From Candidatus Bathyarchaeota archaeon (lineage in GTDB: Archaea > Thermoproteota > Bathyarchaeia > 40CM-2-53-6), in NCBI GenBank assembly GCA_005884605.1, contig VBBE01000028.1, positions 1 to 31,532 of the forward strand: a stretch of 31,532 nucleotides of DNA. The letters run 5' to 3'. Under the pieces are notes generated by a model. It made no database searches. It had not been told where the DNA came from and saw nothing but the letters and a program-made list of their open reading frames with translations. The position numbers were made by a program, and so were the translations under genes. Below, in pieces: positions 24,870 to 31,532 of the stretch. Each line of letters starts with the position of its first letter. The stretch's first letter is position 1.

Positions 24870-24908
24870 CTGTACAATTCGCCAGGCCGTCCCGGTTCTC
24901 TGACCGAT

Positions 24909-27089
24909 CTACGTAATCGGGACCGGAGCCCTCTCTTTCTTGAACCGCTTGCCGAATCCCTGGTACCAGTTCTCCATGTCCGGCGTAACCGACGGCTTGA
25001 TCCGTTCCAGCGCATCCCTAAAATCCTCAATCGTAACACTCTTCGTCTCAATATCACGACGCAGAGAAACTAGGCCTGCTTCGCGAACAACGGCTTCGAG
25101 ATCGGCGCCGGAGTAGCCACCGGTTTGCGAACCGACATGTTCAAGATCAACATCTGGAGCCAAAGGCATGTTTGTACAGTGAATCTTAAGAATCTGCAAC
25201 CTTGTCGCGTAATCGGGAGCCGGCACGAAAATCATCCTATCAAACCTTCCAGGTCGCAGAATCGCAGGATCAATAATATCAGGCCTATTAGTCGCACCGA
25301 TCACAACCACGTTCTCCAACGATTCGATCCCATCTAGCTCAGTGAGCAATTGGCTTATCACCCGCTCCGATACTCCGCTATCCCCGAAACCGGTTCCCCG
25401 TCTCGGAACAACCGAGTCAAGCTCGTCGAAGAAAATGATGCTTGGAGCAGCTGTTCTTCCTTTCCGAAAGACCTCGCGTATCGCCTTTTCAGATTCCCCA
25501 ACCCACTTGCTGAAGAGCTCCGGACCCTTAATCGAGATGAAGTTCGCCTCGCTCTCAGTAGCCACCGACCGGGCCAGCATAGTCTTTCCACAACCCGGAG
25601 GCCCGAACAGTAGGATTCCTTTGGGAGCGCGGATTCCTAGCCTCTTGAATACCTCAGGCTTCTTCAACGGCCACTCGACAGCTTCTTGCAATTGCTGCTT
25701 GACCTCGGTCAGCCCGCCGACATCGCTCCAGTGGACTGTCGGGACCTCGATGTAGACTTCCCGCATGGCAGTTGGAGTAATCTCACGATAAGCGTTCATG
25801 AAATCCTCCAAGTTGACCTCCATCTTCTCCAAGATGCCGCTTGGTACTCTCTCTTCTTCGAGATTCATCTCCGGAAGGTAGCGTCGAAGCGCCTTCATCG
25901 CTGCCTCACGGCAGAGAGCCGAAATGTCAGCTCCCGTGTAGCCATGACAGATGTCTGACAATCGCGGAAGGCCGACATCCGATGCGAGGGGCATAGTTCG
26001 AGTGTGGATCTGGAGAACCTCATACCGTCCCATCTTGTCCGGCACTCCGATCTCGATCTCCCGGTCAAATCTGCCTGGACGCCTTAGAGCCGGATCAATC
26101 GCATTAGGCCTGTTAGTGGCCCCGATGACGATAATGTTCCCGCGAGCACCCATTCCGTCCATCAACGAGAGAAGCTGAGCCACGACCCGTCGTTCCACCT
26201 CTCCAGTAACTTCTTCTCTCTTCGGCGCTATGGCGTCCATTTCGTCGATGAATATGATGCTCGGAGCCGTCTCCTGAGCCTTCTGGAAGATTTCCCGCAA
26301 CCGGGCTTCCGACTCGCCGTAGAACTTGGACATTATCTCAGGGCCGGATATGACGTAGAAGTTCGCGTCGGATTCATTCGCCACCGCTTTGGCCAGCAAG
26401 GTCTTCCCGCAGCCCGGAGGCCCGTACAGGAAAACACCTTTCGGCGGTTCGATTCCGAGTCGCTGGAAGAGCTCTGGATGCCGCAATGGAAGCTCGACCA
26501 TCTCCCGGATTCTCTGGATCTCGCTGTGGAGTCCACCGATATCCTCGTAGGTGACAATCGGTATGCCCTTCTTCTCTGGCGTGGGCTCGCTCATCACCTG
26601 GACAACAGTAGATTCTGTAATTTTTACTGGACCATGAGGCCGCGTTCTTGTCGCGATTAGAGGAACAGCGCTACCGAAGATACTGAGAAGAGTCATGTCA
26701 CCCTCGACAAAGGGCATGTCCATGAACCGTCGTTTCACAAAGCCAACGAACTCCTCGTCAACACTCAGTCGAACATCAGTTGGCGCAAAGACAATAGTCT
26801 GTGAGTCCTTTACCTCAGCCTTCTTGATCGTCACATACTCGTTAAGCGCAACCCCGGCATTTCTCCGGAGCAATCCGTCCATACGGACGATCTCTTGGCC
26901 TTGGTCTTCCGCATACGCCGGCCATGCGATCGCAACAGTCGTTCGTTTACCGTGAACGTCAATGAAGTCGCCTGCGGTTATCGCGAGCTTCTGCATCGTC
27001 TCATTATCAATTCTAACCTTCCCATGCCCGACATCTCTCTGCTTAGCGTCAGCTACCCGTAGCTGTGCCTCTTTAGGTACCATTGTCAT
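24909..27089 (-). CDS. Cdc48/VCP (p97-like) AAA ATPase
   Basis: 726 residues, the usual archaeal length. N-domain at about 6-165 (CDC48_N barrel with [18 protein letters not shown], then CDC48_2), D1 at about 180-430 with Walker A GPPGCGKT (223-230) and Walker B IIFIDEMD (278-285), D2 at about 452-700 with GPPGCGKT (496-503) and IIFFDELD (551-558). Arg-finger stretches follow GATNRP. It is the hexameric unfoldase that extracts substrates for the proteasome. The tail ends PVPIT, with no Hb-Y-x terminus for docking to the 20S proteasome. Start ATG at 27089, with another ATG two codons on. Confidence 0.97.
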   Translation of the reverse strand: MTMVPKEAQLRVADAKQRDVGHGKVRIDNETMQKLAITAGDFIDVHGKRTTVAIAWPAYAEDQGQEIVRMDGLLRRNAGVALNEYVTIKKAEVKDSQTIVFAPTDVRLSVDEEFVGFVKRRFMDMPFVEGDMTLLSIFGSAVPLIATRTRPHGPVKITESTVVQVMSEPTPEKKGIPIVTYEDIGGLHSEIQRIREMVELPLRHPELFQRLGIEPPKGVFLYGPPGCGKTLLAKAVANESDANFYVISGPEIMSKFYGESEARLREIFQKAQETAPSIIFIDEMDAIAPKREEVTGEVERRVVAQLLSLMDGMGARGNIIVIGATNRPNAIDPALRRPGRFDREIEIGVPDKMGRYEVLQIHTRTMPLASDVGLPRLSDICHGYTGADISALCREAAMKALRRYLPEMNLEEERVPSGILEKMEVNLEDFMNAYREITPTAMREVYIEVPTVHWSDVGGLTEVKQQLQEAVEWPLKKPEVFKRLGIRAPKGILLFGPPGCGKTMLARSVATESEANFISIKGPELFSKWVGESEKAIREVFRKGRTAAPSIIFFDELDSVVPRRGTGFGDSGVSERVISQLLTELDGIESLENVVVIGATNRPDIIDPAILRPGRFDRMIFVPAPDYATRLQILKIHCTNMPLAPDVDLEHVGSQTGGYSGADLEAVVREAGLVSLRRDIETKSVTIEDFRDALERIKPSVTPDMENWYQGFGKRFKKERAPVPIT

Positions 27090-27181
27090 TTGGACTCCTC
27101 GACCTCGATAGGGGCCGTGGGTTGAGGAGAAGACGAGCGTTCAGTAGCGCACTGGCCGCTCCTAACCTTGAGCTTCAACTC

Positions 27182-27619
27182 CTACTCCTCCTCAAAAGAC
27201 TTATCATCACTAATAATGGAATCCCCGTTCCTGAGCAATTTACTGATTGCGATCGATAACAATAGGAAGCTGCCGACGCCTATCGGTGAGACACTGTAGC
27301 CATTCTTGTCCTTGATTACTAGCTCTCGTCTAGGGGATCTGTTCACTAGGTCGGACACGTACTTCGGATTCACTGCCACCTTTAGGAGGTCTGTGAAGCT
27401 AGCGGAGTTCTCGCAGTCCTGAATCATGTGATTGACCATCTGAAGGCGTTTCTTGTTTGAGAAGAAGTCGCAGATCTCGCTTAGGGAGTCAAGGTCAGCC
27501 TCAGAGTCTTTGAGTTCCTTCAAGACGATCTCGCGGACCTCTGGCTGCCATTCTCCTCCTGAGAGGGGCAGGTCCAAGAGGACCTTGGTTCCCTCGTGAA
27601 GCGTAAATCTGATGCTCAT
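27182..27619 (-). CDS. Winged-helix/HTH-like regulator
   Basis: 145 residues from ATG, apparently near-leaderless (TTTTAAATAA on the minus strand, 27645-27654, about 30 nt upstream). A central helical region EICDFFSNKKRLQMVNHMIQDCENSASFTDLLKVAVNPKYVSDLVNRSPRRELVIKDKNGYSVSPIGVG resembles an ArsR-type winged helix: F-S-x-x-x-R-L-x-M opening, recognition helix NPKYVSDLV, wing RELVIKDKNGYSVSP. It lies between aEF1B and Cdc48 on the same strand, 92 bp before the Cdc48 start. Confidence 0.65.
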   Translation of the reverse strand: MSIRFTLHEGTKVLLDLPLSGGEWQPEVREIVLKELKDSEADLDSLSEICDFFSNKKRLQMVNHMIQDCENSASFTDLLKVAVNPKYVSDLVNRSPRRELVIKDKNGYSVSPIGVGSFLLLSIAISKLLRNGDSIISDDKSFEEE

Positions 27620-27644
27620 TGCAGACGGAAAAGTTGATCCGATG

Positions 27645-27654
27645 TTATTTAAAA
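27645..27654 (-). promoter_or_regulatory. Box A of the regulator at 27619
   Basis: TTTTAAATAA on the minus strand, centred about 30 nt before the ATG, predicting a leader of about five bases. Confidence 0.5.
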
Positions 27655-27684
27655 TTAATGTTACTTAATTACCACTTGTTAAGT

Positions 27685-27957
27685 TCAAGCAATTCTGCGA
27701 GAGACGAGAACCTCGACCTCGCTTATGCCAACGATCGACTTTAGACGACGCTCCACCTCGTCCATCACTCCCGAGGTCTCTTCTGGCATCAATATGTGCG
27801 CGACAAGAGCGACTAGCCCGAAGGCGACAGGCTCTTCATCGAACTTGTAGATGGTTGCCTGGCCTTCCAGTGATTTCTTGATCGCGTCTTTGAGCCCGTT
27901 CATGTCTGCGATTATGTCTGAGGGAAATATCTTGAGAGAGACCATGACCTTTGCCAA
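27685..27957 (-). CDS. Translation elongation factor aEF-1 beta
   Basis: 90 residues, the standard length for this guanine-exchange factor of aEF1A. Typical ends: MAKVMVSLKIFPSD at the start, KFDEEPVAFGLVALVAHILMPE in the middle, and IVGISEVEVLVSRR at the C-terminus, all expected for the ferredoxin-like fold. It begins 13 bp after the zinc-ribbon protein stop, an association seen widely in archaea. Confidence 0.95.
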   Translation of the reverse strand: MAKVMVSLKIFPSDIIADMNGLKDAIKKSLEGQATIYKFDEEPVAFGLVALVAHILMPEETSGVMDEVERRLKSIVGISEVEVLVSRRIA

Positions 27958-27970
27958 TTCTGGTTACTTC

Positions 27971-28132
27971 CTAGGGTCCTGAGAAGCCGCATTTCTGACA
28001 CTTGTATGGACGGCCGAAGCCGCGGCACTTCTCGCACCGCCAGATGGTCGTCTCGCCACACTGGGGACACGGGAATTTCACCGCACCTTCGCGGGGCAGT
28101 ATCATGCGTCCGCACCAGTTGCACGAGGGCAT
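27971..28132 (-). CDS. Archaeal zinc-ribbon protein (HVO_2753/DUF1610 type)
   Basis: 53 residues from the ATG at 28132 (MPSCNWCGR); the longer frame from 28171 is less likely. Four CxxC knuckles: CNWC, CPQC, CEKC, CQKC, forming two zinc sites. Its partner downstream is aEF1B, as in many archaeal genomes, suggesting a role near translation, though its function is not established. Confidence 0.88.
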   Translation of the reverse strand: MPSCNWCGRMILPREGAVKFPCPQCGETTIWRCEKCRGFGRPYKCQKCGFSGP

Positions 28133-28313
28133 TCGAACAGTGCGAACCTCTGTCAACATCGACGACAACATCTCGTGGCCCCGGCGGATTATATGCCTTC
28201 GTCCTAGCTATCATCTAGCGCGCAACCAACATCTGCATAGCTAGAATTTTCTTGGCGGGATAATCCATAGAGCTATCTATTCGTGATTCCCTAGAGTAAG
28301 CCGGCTATCCCGG

Positions 28314-28535
28314 ATGCAGTCCACACGCCTATACGTGTCGATCTCTGGACTGGTTTGGATCGTATGTGGCCTCATCTTGTTGGCTGCGAAGGTTGGTTTC
28401 TTCGCAAGCTCGGCTTCGATCTACTGGGAGTACCTTGGTGGTTTCATGATCCTGTTCGGTATTATCCGCCTGTTCTGGGGCCTGATCCGCGGCAACAGAA
28501 ATTCTAAGCGACGGTTCTGGTCCGGATTTGTCTAG
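28314..28535 (+). CDS. Small two-helix membrane protein
   Basis: 73 residues from ATG: hydrophobic spans at about 5-25 and 39-58, a short loop, then a basic tail (RGNRNSKRRFW). Unknown function. Convergent with the ligase gene; their stops are one bp apart. Confidence 0.55.
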   Translation: MQSTRLYVSISGLVWIVCGLILLAAKVGFFASSASIYWEYLGGFMILFGIIRLFWGLIRGNRNSKRRFWSGFV

Positions 28536-28536
28536 G

Positions 28537-29502
28537 TCAAAAGGGAAGCCTGCAGTCCAATGGATCTTTGTCACCTCTAACCCGTTTGAATCTTGGAAAT
28601 CTGAGCCTCCCATCCTTGGTAACTGCCATGTACGCAACCTCGACGACAAGCCTAGGCTTGACCCAGCTTACATGGGTTGGCGAGTCCACAGGTCCTTGAA
28701 TCGTTGGTCCTGTTGTTCGCAGATTGTCGAGTTTTCTCTTGACCTGTCCAAGGTTGTCGTTGGAGAATCCTCCGCCCACATTTCCCACATGCTGCAGCCT
28801 TCCATCGTCGTCATATGCAGCAAGAATCAGAGAGCCAAAGGTCCGAGCGCGTGCGCCCTCTCCCGCGCTGAAGCCGACGACAACGCATTCAGTCGTGTTG
28901 ACCTGTTTGATCTTGATCCAGTAATCTGTTCTTAGACCTGGGACGTACTGGGACTGGCTTTCCTTCGCTATTACACCCTCAAAACCGCGGCTTGTCGCTT
29001 CTTTGAAAAAACGTGTTCCTTCCGCTTCAACGTGATCTCCATAGAGAAGGTACGGGCCCTCTTTGATGATCGATTTGAGCCGCTTCTTTCTCTCTACAAG
29101 CGGCCGGGTGATTACGTCTTGGCCATCGAGGTGTAGAAGGTCGAAGGCGACGTACGTTACAGGCGTCGTCTTGGCGAGCACGTTCACGCGTTTCGGATCG
29201 TCAACTCCGAAGCGGGCTTGGAGACTCCCAAAGTTAGGCGTGCCGTTCTCTCCAAGAACGACAACTTCTCCATCTATGATCGCTGTCTTCGCTCTGATGC
29301 TGCCCTTGAGCTTCTGGATTTCCGGATAGGAACCGGTCGCGTCTCTCAAATTTCTGTTTTGGAACTCTATCTTTCTCTTGCGGAGGAATAATAGGGCTCT
29401 GAGTCCATCCCATTTCGGCTCGAAAAAATAGTTCGCGCCGTCAAACGGTTTACCGGATTTGCCGAGCATCGGACGTATAGGACGCTCGTCAAAGAGCGTC
29501 AA
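28537..29502 (-). CDS. Stand-alone LigD-type ATP-dependent DNA ligase
   Basis: 321 residues from TTG 29502. Nucleotidyl-transferase motifs: I EPKWDGLRA (Lys30 accepts AMP), III YVAFDLLHLDG, IV EGVIAKES, V DYWIKIKQ; the OB fold follows from about 205 (TECVVVGFSAG). It matches the ligase domain of bacterial LigD, without its polymerase and phosphoesterase domains. It seals broken ends held by Ku. Its TTG overlaps the Ku TGA (TTGA, 4 bp), so translation is coupled. The polymerase is encoded divergently. Confidence 0.95.
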   Translation of the reverse strand: MTLFDERPIRPMLGKSGKPFDGANYFFEPKWDGLRALLFLRKRKIEFQNRNLRDATGSYPEIQKLKGSIRAKTAIIDGEVVVLGENGTPNFGSLQARFGVDDPKRVNVLAKTTPVTYVAFDLLHLDGQDVITRPLVERKKRLKSIIKEGPYLLYGDHVEAEGTRFFKEATSRGFEGVIAKESQSQYVPGLRTDYWIKIKQVNTTECVVVGFSAGEGARARTFGSLILAAYDDDGRLQHVGNVGGGFSNDNLGQVKRKLDNLRTTGPTIQGPVDSPTHVSWVKPRLVVEVAYMAVTKDGRLRFPRFKRVRGDKDPLDCRLPF

Positions 29503-30281
29503 CGCCTCTCGTGAGTCTTGATGCTCGCCCGGAGAGCCTCCATGAGGTTCTTCGTAGGCTTGATCTCAGGGACACGCAATTCGACAACTTCTTCCTGTCC
29601 CTTCATCTTGGCATCAACCAGCTTCATCAGAGACTCCTGATACGTGTCCCTGTATTCTTTGAACGCGAAGGGTTTCTTCATTATCTTGATCAGTTGGCCA
29701 GCAAGCTCCAGCTCCTCCTTCTCCACCTCCGGCGCCTTCTTCAGCTCGGGAAGATCCTTCGGGCTACGGATCTCATCTGCATAATGCAGCGTCTCCATCA
29801 TAATAGCCCCCTCGTATGGCCTCAACGCCACGAGATGTTCCTTCTCGTGCATAACCACCCGTCCAACCGCGACCTTTCCCTCCTGTTCCAGGGCCTCCAG
29901 CATCAGAAAATACGGTTTCTCACCATTCTCATCCGGGACGAGGTAGTAGCTCGAATCAAAATAGATAGGATCCAGTTTGTCTGCGTCCACGAACTGGAAG
30001 ATCTCGACCAAGCGTCCTGATCGGACCTCGAGCTTCTCAAGTTCCTTTTGCGTGATGGTGACGTATTTTCCCTTTTGGACCTCAAACCCGCGAACGACAT
30101 CTTGCCAGGGAACCTCCTTGCCATCCTTCGGGCAGATGCGCTTGAATGTGAGGGGACTCTTGTCTCGGGGACACATTAGACGGAGCCCTGTCTTGTGTTC
30201 GGATATCGCCCCGTAGGTCTTGACAGGTATGCTTACGAGCCCGAAGCTGATCGCGCCCTTCCATATTGCTCTAGGTGGCAA
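29499..30281 (-). CDS. ku: Prokaryotic Ku protein (NHEJ end-binding)
   Basis: 260 residues. Opens with the family signature RAIWKGAISFGLVSIPVKTYGA and continues with GFEVQKGKYVTITQKELEKL, YFDSSYYLVPDENGEKPY and VALRPYEGAIMMETLHYADEIR, all typical of the Ku beta-barrel ring. As a homodimer it threads onto DNA double-strand ends and recruits the ligase. Two CPxD repeats occur near 37 and 50 (CPRDKSPLTFKRICPKDG), the second in the place where Ku proteins usually have a C-rich turn. The short C-terminus lacks a long basic tail. Start is TTG 30281; a possible box lies in the interleaved repeats upstream. First gene of the ku-ligase operon. Confidence 0.97.
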   Translation of the reverse strand: MPPRAIWKGAISFGLVSIPVKTYGAISEHKTGLRLMCPRDKSPLTFKRICPKDGKEVPWQDVVRGFEVQKGKYVTITQKELEKLEVRSGRLVEIFQFVDADKLDPIYFDSSYYLVPDENGEKPYFLMLEALEQEGKVAVGRVVMHEKEHLVALRPYEGAIMMETLHYADEIRSPKDLPELKKAPEVEKEELELAGQLIKIMKKPFAFKEYRDTYQESLMKLVDAKMKGQEEVVELRVPEIKPTKNLMEALRASIKTHERR

Positions 30282-30308
30282 AATCTCGATCTCTGTCTTT
30301 CAGAACAA

Positions 30309-30348
30309 AACCCTATTCCTGGTCTAGTCAGATAATAGGGTTACCAGG
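30309..30348. promoter_or_regulatory. Interleaved inverted repeats in the divergent ku / polymerase promoter
   Basis: Arm A, AACCCTATT (30309-30317), pairs with A', AATAGGGTT (30334-30342). Arm B, CCTGGT (30318-30323), pairs with B', ACCAGG (30343-30348). The order is A B loop A' B' with a 10-nt centre, and both partners are 25 nt apart. A' contains the best TATA-like box of the plus-strand gene (GATAATAG, 30331-30338), and A contains that of ku. The site thus overlaps both promoters. As DNA it is a plausible operator; as RNA only one stem can form at a time because there are no bases left to cross the grooves. Confidence 0.6.
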
Positions 30349-30395
30349 CGACAGTTAATGGTATCGAAGTAGTCTCGTCGGATAAGGAGAGCACT

Positions 30396-31304
30396 TTGAA
30401 GAAGATTGAGGAACTTGTTGAGATCGATGGGCGGAAGCTCACGCTCTCCAATCTAGAGAAGGTGATGTGGAAGAAAGAGGGAATCACCAAATCAGACATC
30501 ATCCAGTACTATCTTTCCGTCGCGCCTAGGATGATCTCGCTAGTCCGGAACCGGCCGCTGATGTTGAACAGATATCCGCACGGCATCCCAGGAAAGTCGT
30601 TCGTCCAGAAGGATTGGCCGCATCATCCCGATTGGGTCAGGACCGCTCCGGTAAGATCGGAGAGTCTCAACAAGACTGCTAGACATGTTGTTTGTGATGA
30701 CAAGGCAACGTTGGTCTGGTTAGCGAACATGGCTTGTATCGAGATCAACCAGTTTCTCGCCTCTTCGCCGAACGTGGAATCGCACGACATGGTATTGGTT
30801 GATCTCGATCCGCACGCGCCCGCAGGTTTCGAGGACTCACTGGAGATCGCGGGGGCCGTTCATGCAGCATTGGATCAGATGAAGCTGCGGCACTTGATCA
30901 AGACCTCGGGCGCTGACGGAATTCATTTTCTCATCCCGATAGTCCCCAGGTACTCGATCGAGGTGATACGACGGTTCGTGTTGCTCTTGGGTGTTCTCCT
31001 AGAGCGGCTAGCTCCGACGATGGTTTCAACCTCGCGCAACAAGGCTCAGCGGGCCGGGAAGGTCTACGTGGACTACTTCCAGAATGGTCTACAGAAGACT
31101 ATCGCTGCACCATTTTCCCTGAGACCCGAGCCTGGTGCTCCGGTCTCGTTTCCGCTAGCGCCTAGGGATTTGAAGAGGAGTATACATGCTGACGACTTCA
31201 ACCTGCGAACGGTCCCAGCGTTGCTGAAGAGAGCTCCAGACTTTGATACCAGCCCTGATCAGGAATTGGAGCACGCATTCGCAGAGCTTGGCGCCAATTC
31301 GTAG
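30396..31304 (+). CDS. Stand-alone LigD-type polymerase/primase (PolDom, archaeo-eukaryotic primase family)
   Basis: 302 residues from TTG, with AAGGAG (30384-30389) 6 nt upstream. Opening KLTLSNLEKVMW is the LigD-POL signature. Phosphate-binding and catalytic parts: GIPGKSFVQKDWP (64-75), the metal acidic pair VDLDP (D136, D138), SGADGIHFLIP (171-181, His177) and the third acid in KVYVDYFQN (D226). Bacterial LigD has SGxxGxH here, so the sequence is consistent with activity. It fills gaps and adds ribonucleotides during end joining. It is divergent from ku-ligase across a shared 114-bp promoter; no phosphoesterase domain is fused or visible nearby. Confidence 0.93.
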   Translation: MKKIEELVEIDGRKLTLSNLEKVMWKKEGITKSDIIQYYLSVAPRMISLVRNRPLMLNRYPHGIPGKSFVQKDWPHHPDWVRTAPVRSESLNKTARHVVCDDKATLVWLANMACIEINQFLASSPNVESHDMVLVDLDPHAPAGFEDSLEIAGAVHAALDQMKLRHLIKTSGADGIHFLIPIVPRYSIEVIRRFVLLLGVLLERLAPTMVSTSRNKAQRAGKVYVDYFQNGLQKTIAAPFSLRPEPGAPVSFPLAPRDLKRSIHADDFNLRTVPALLKRAPDFDTSPDQELEHAFAELGANS

Positions 31305-31532
31305 ATCACCTAGTCTTTGGTGGGCCGGGAGAGATTCGGACCGCCAGCGGTGAAAGACATAGGCCCCGCAAACACTGAGACTGTCACCCCCTCTTTTTTC
31401 TGAAACAGTTGGATGACCCGTTCGACGCCCTCGCAACCAGGGCTTTCTTCTACTGTTAATGCCGGATCGTTGTTGGGCCGCGAACCTATCGTGTTTTGGT
31501 GGGCCCGCCCGGATTCGATAGGCGAGCCATGA
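31305..31532. other. 228-bp 3' flank to the window end, no gene seen
   Basis: Contains the tRNA-3'-end-like sequence above, a C-run then T6 tract (about 31385-31399) that could end the plus-strand polymerase transcript, and a second tRNA-end-like stretch at 31497-31524 truncated by the edge. No coding frame is convincing. Confidence 0.4.
31318..31345 (-). other. tRNA 3'-end-like sequence, no matching 5' half
   Basis: The minus strand reads a T-arm-like GGCGG-TCCGAAT-CTCTC, CCGGCCC, A, CCA, as at the 3' end of a tRNA. The pairing acceptor strand GGGCCGG is not found within about 100 bp and the T-stem is weak, so this is not a whole tRNA gene. It may be a relic or a coincidence. Confidence 0.3.

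Noticed and set aside
30309..30348. H-type RNA pseudoknot from the interleaved repeats
   Set aside because: There are no loop bases between A and B or between A' and B', so both stems cannot form together; a DNA operator or alternative hairpins fit better.
31318..31400. Complete tRNA gene on the minus strand
   Set aside because: No GGGCCGG acceptor partner within range, and the T-stem pairs badly.
1..31532. CRISPR array, rRNA gene or transposase
   Set aside because: No regularly spaced repeats, no rRNA-like stretch and no transposase motif were seen.

Overview
The window looks like chromosomal DNA from an archaeon. Three core archaeal genes sit together: a Cdc48/VCP double AAA ATPase, translation factor aEF1B and an archaeal zinc-ribbon protein. 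Many genes appear to begin at TTG or GTG, and several starts lie about 20-35 nt downstream of an A/T-rich box-A-like element, as expected for leaderless or short-leader archaeal transcripts. A KaiC-type ATPase, an AbrB-PhoU regulator, secreted PKD/propeller proteins and two helical proteins that resemble (from memory) the NitrOD5 family suggest a Nitrososphaeria/Thaumarchaeota-like or related soil lineage. That placement is inference; no rRNA gene is present to test it.

Layout. 1-1.2 kb: 3' end of a DEAH-like helicase that runs off the left edge. 1.3-7.0 kb: a secreted protein of unknown function, a pirin, a TfoX-N-like protein, a 680-bp stretch without an intact gene, then two adjacent membrane-anchored beta-propeller (BNR/Asp-box) paralogues, the second with a frameshift. 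7.1-9.7 kb (minus): a short UDP-sugar dehydrogenase overlapping a hyaluronan/chitin-synthase-like GT2, plus a small membrane protein. 10-15 kb (minus): a zinc peptidase with an expanded HExxxH motif, two unknown proteins, and a large secreted PKD protein with a C-terminal anchor. 15.3-19.4 kb: a decayed VOC gene, an Ala/Lys-rich small protein, an operon of larC with a six-helix membrane protein, a small Cys protein, an Ig-like remnant and a small beta-rich protein. 19.8-22.5 kb: a signalling cluster (helical protein, winged helix, KaiC-like ATPase, membrane protein) facing a second helical paralogue. 23-28.2 kb (minus): AbrB-PhoU, thioredoxin, winged helix, Cdc48, a regulator, aEF1B and the zinc ribbon. 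28.3-31.5 kb: a small membrane protein, then the NHEJ locus.

The most notable system is the complete-looking archaeal non-homologous end-joining set. Ku and a stand-alone LigD-type ATP-dependent ligase are translationally overlapped on the minus strand. A stand-alone LigD-type polymerase/primase is divergent on the plus strand. No separate phosphoesterase is visible here. The 114-bp divergent promoter carries two interleaved inverted repeats with exactly the same 25-nt offset, a strong candidate for a shared operator or RNA switch. A second novelty is a dispersed non-coding repeat (core TCGCCTATTATCAGCC) found at three intergenic loci, twice as a pair of cores 123-136 bp apart.

Three genes (second propeller, UDP-sugar dehydrogenase N-terminus, VOC protein) carry apparent single-base frameshifts, at least two in homopolymer runs. 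Whether these are real decay or assembly errors cannot be decided from the sequence.
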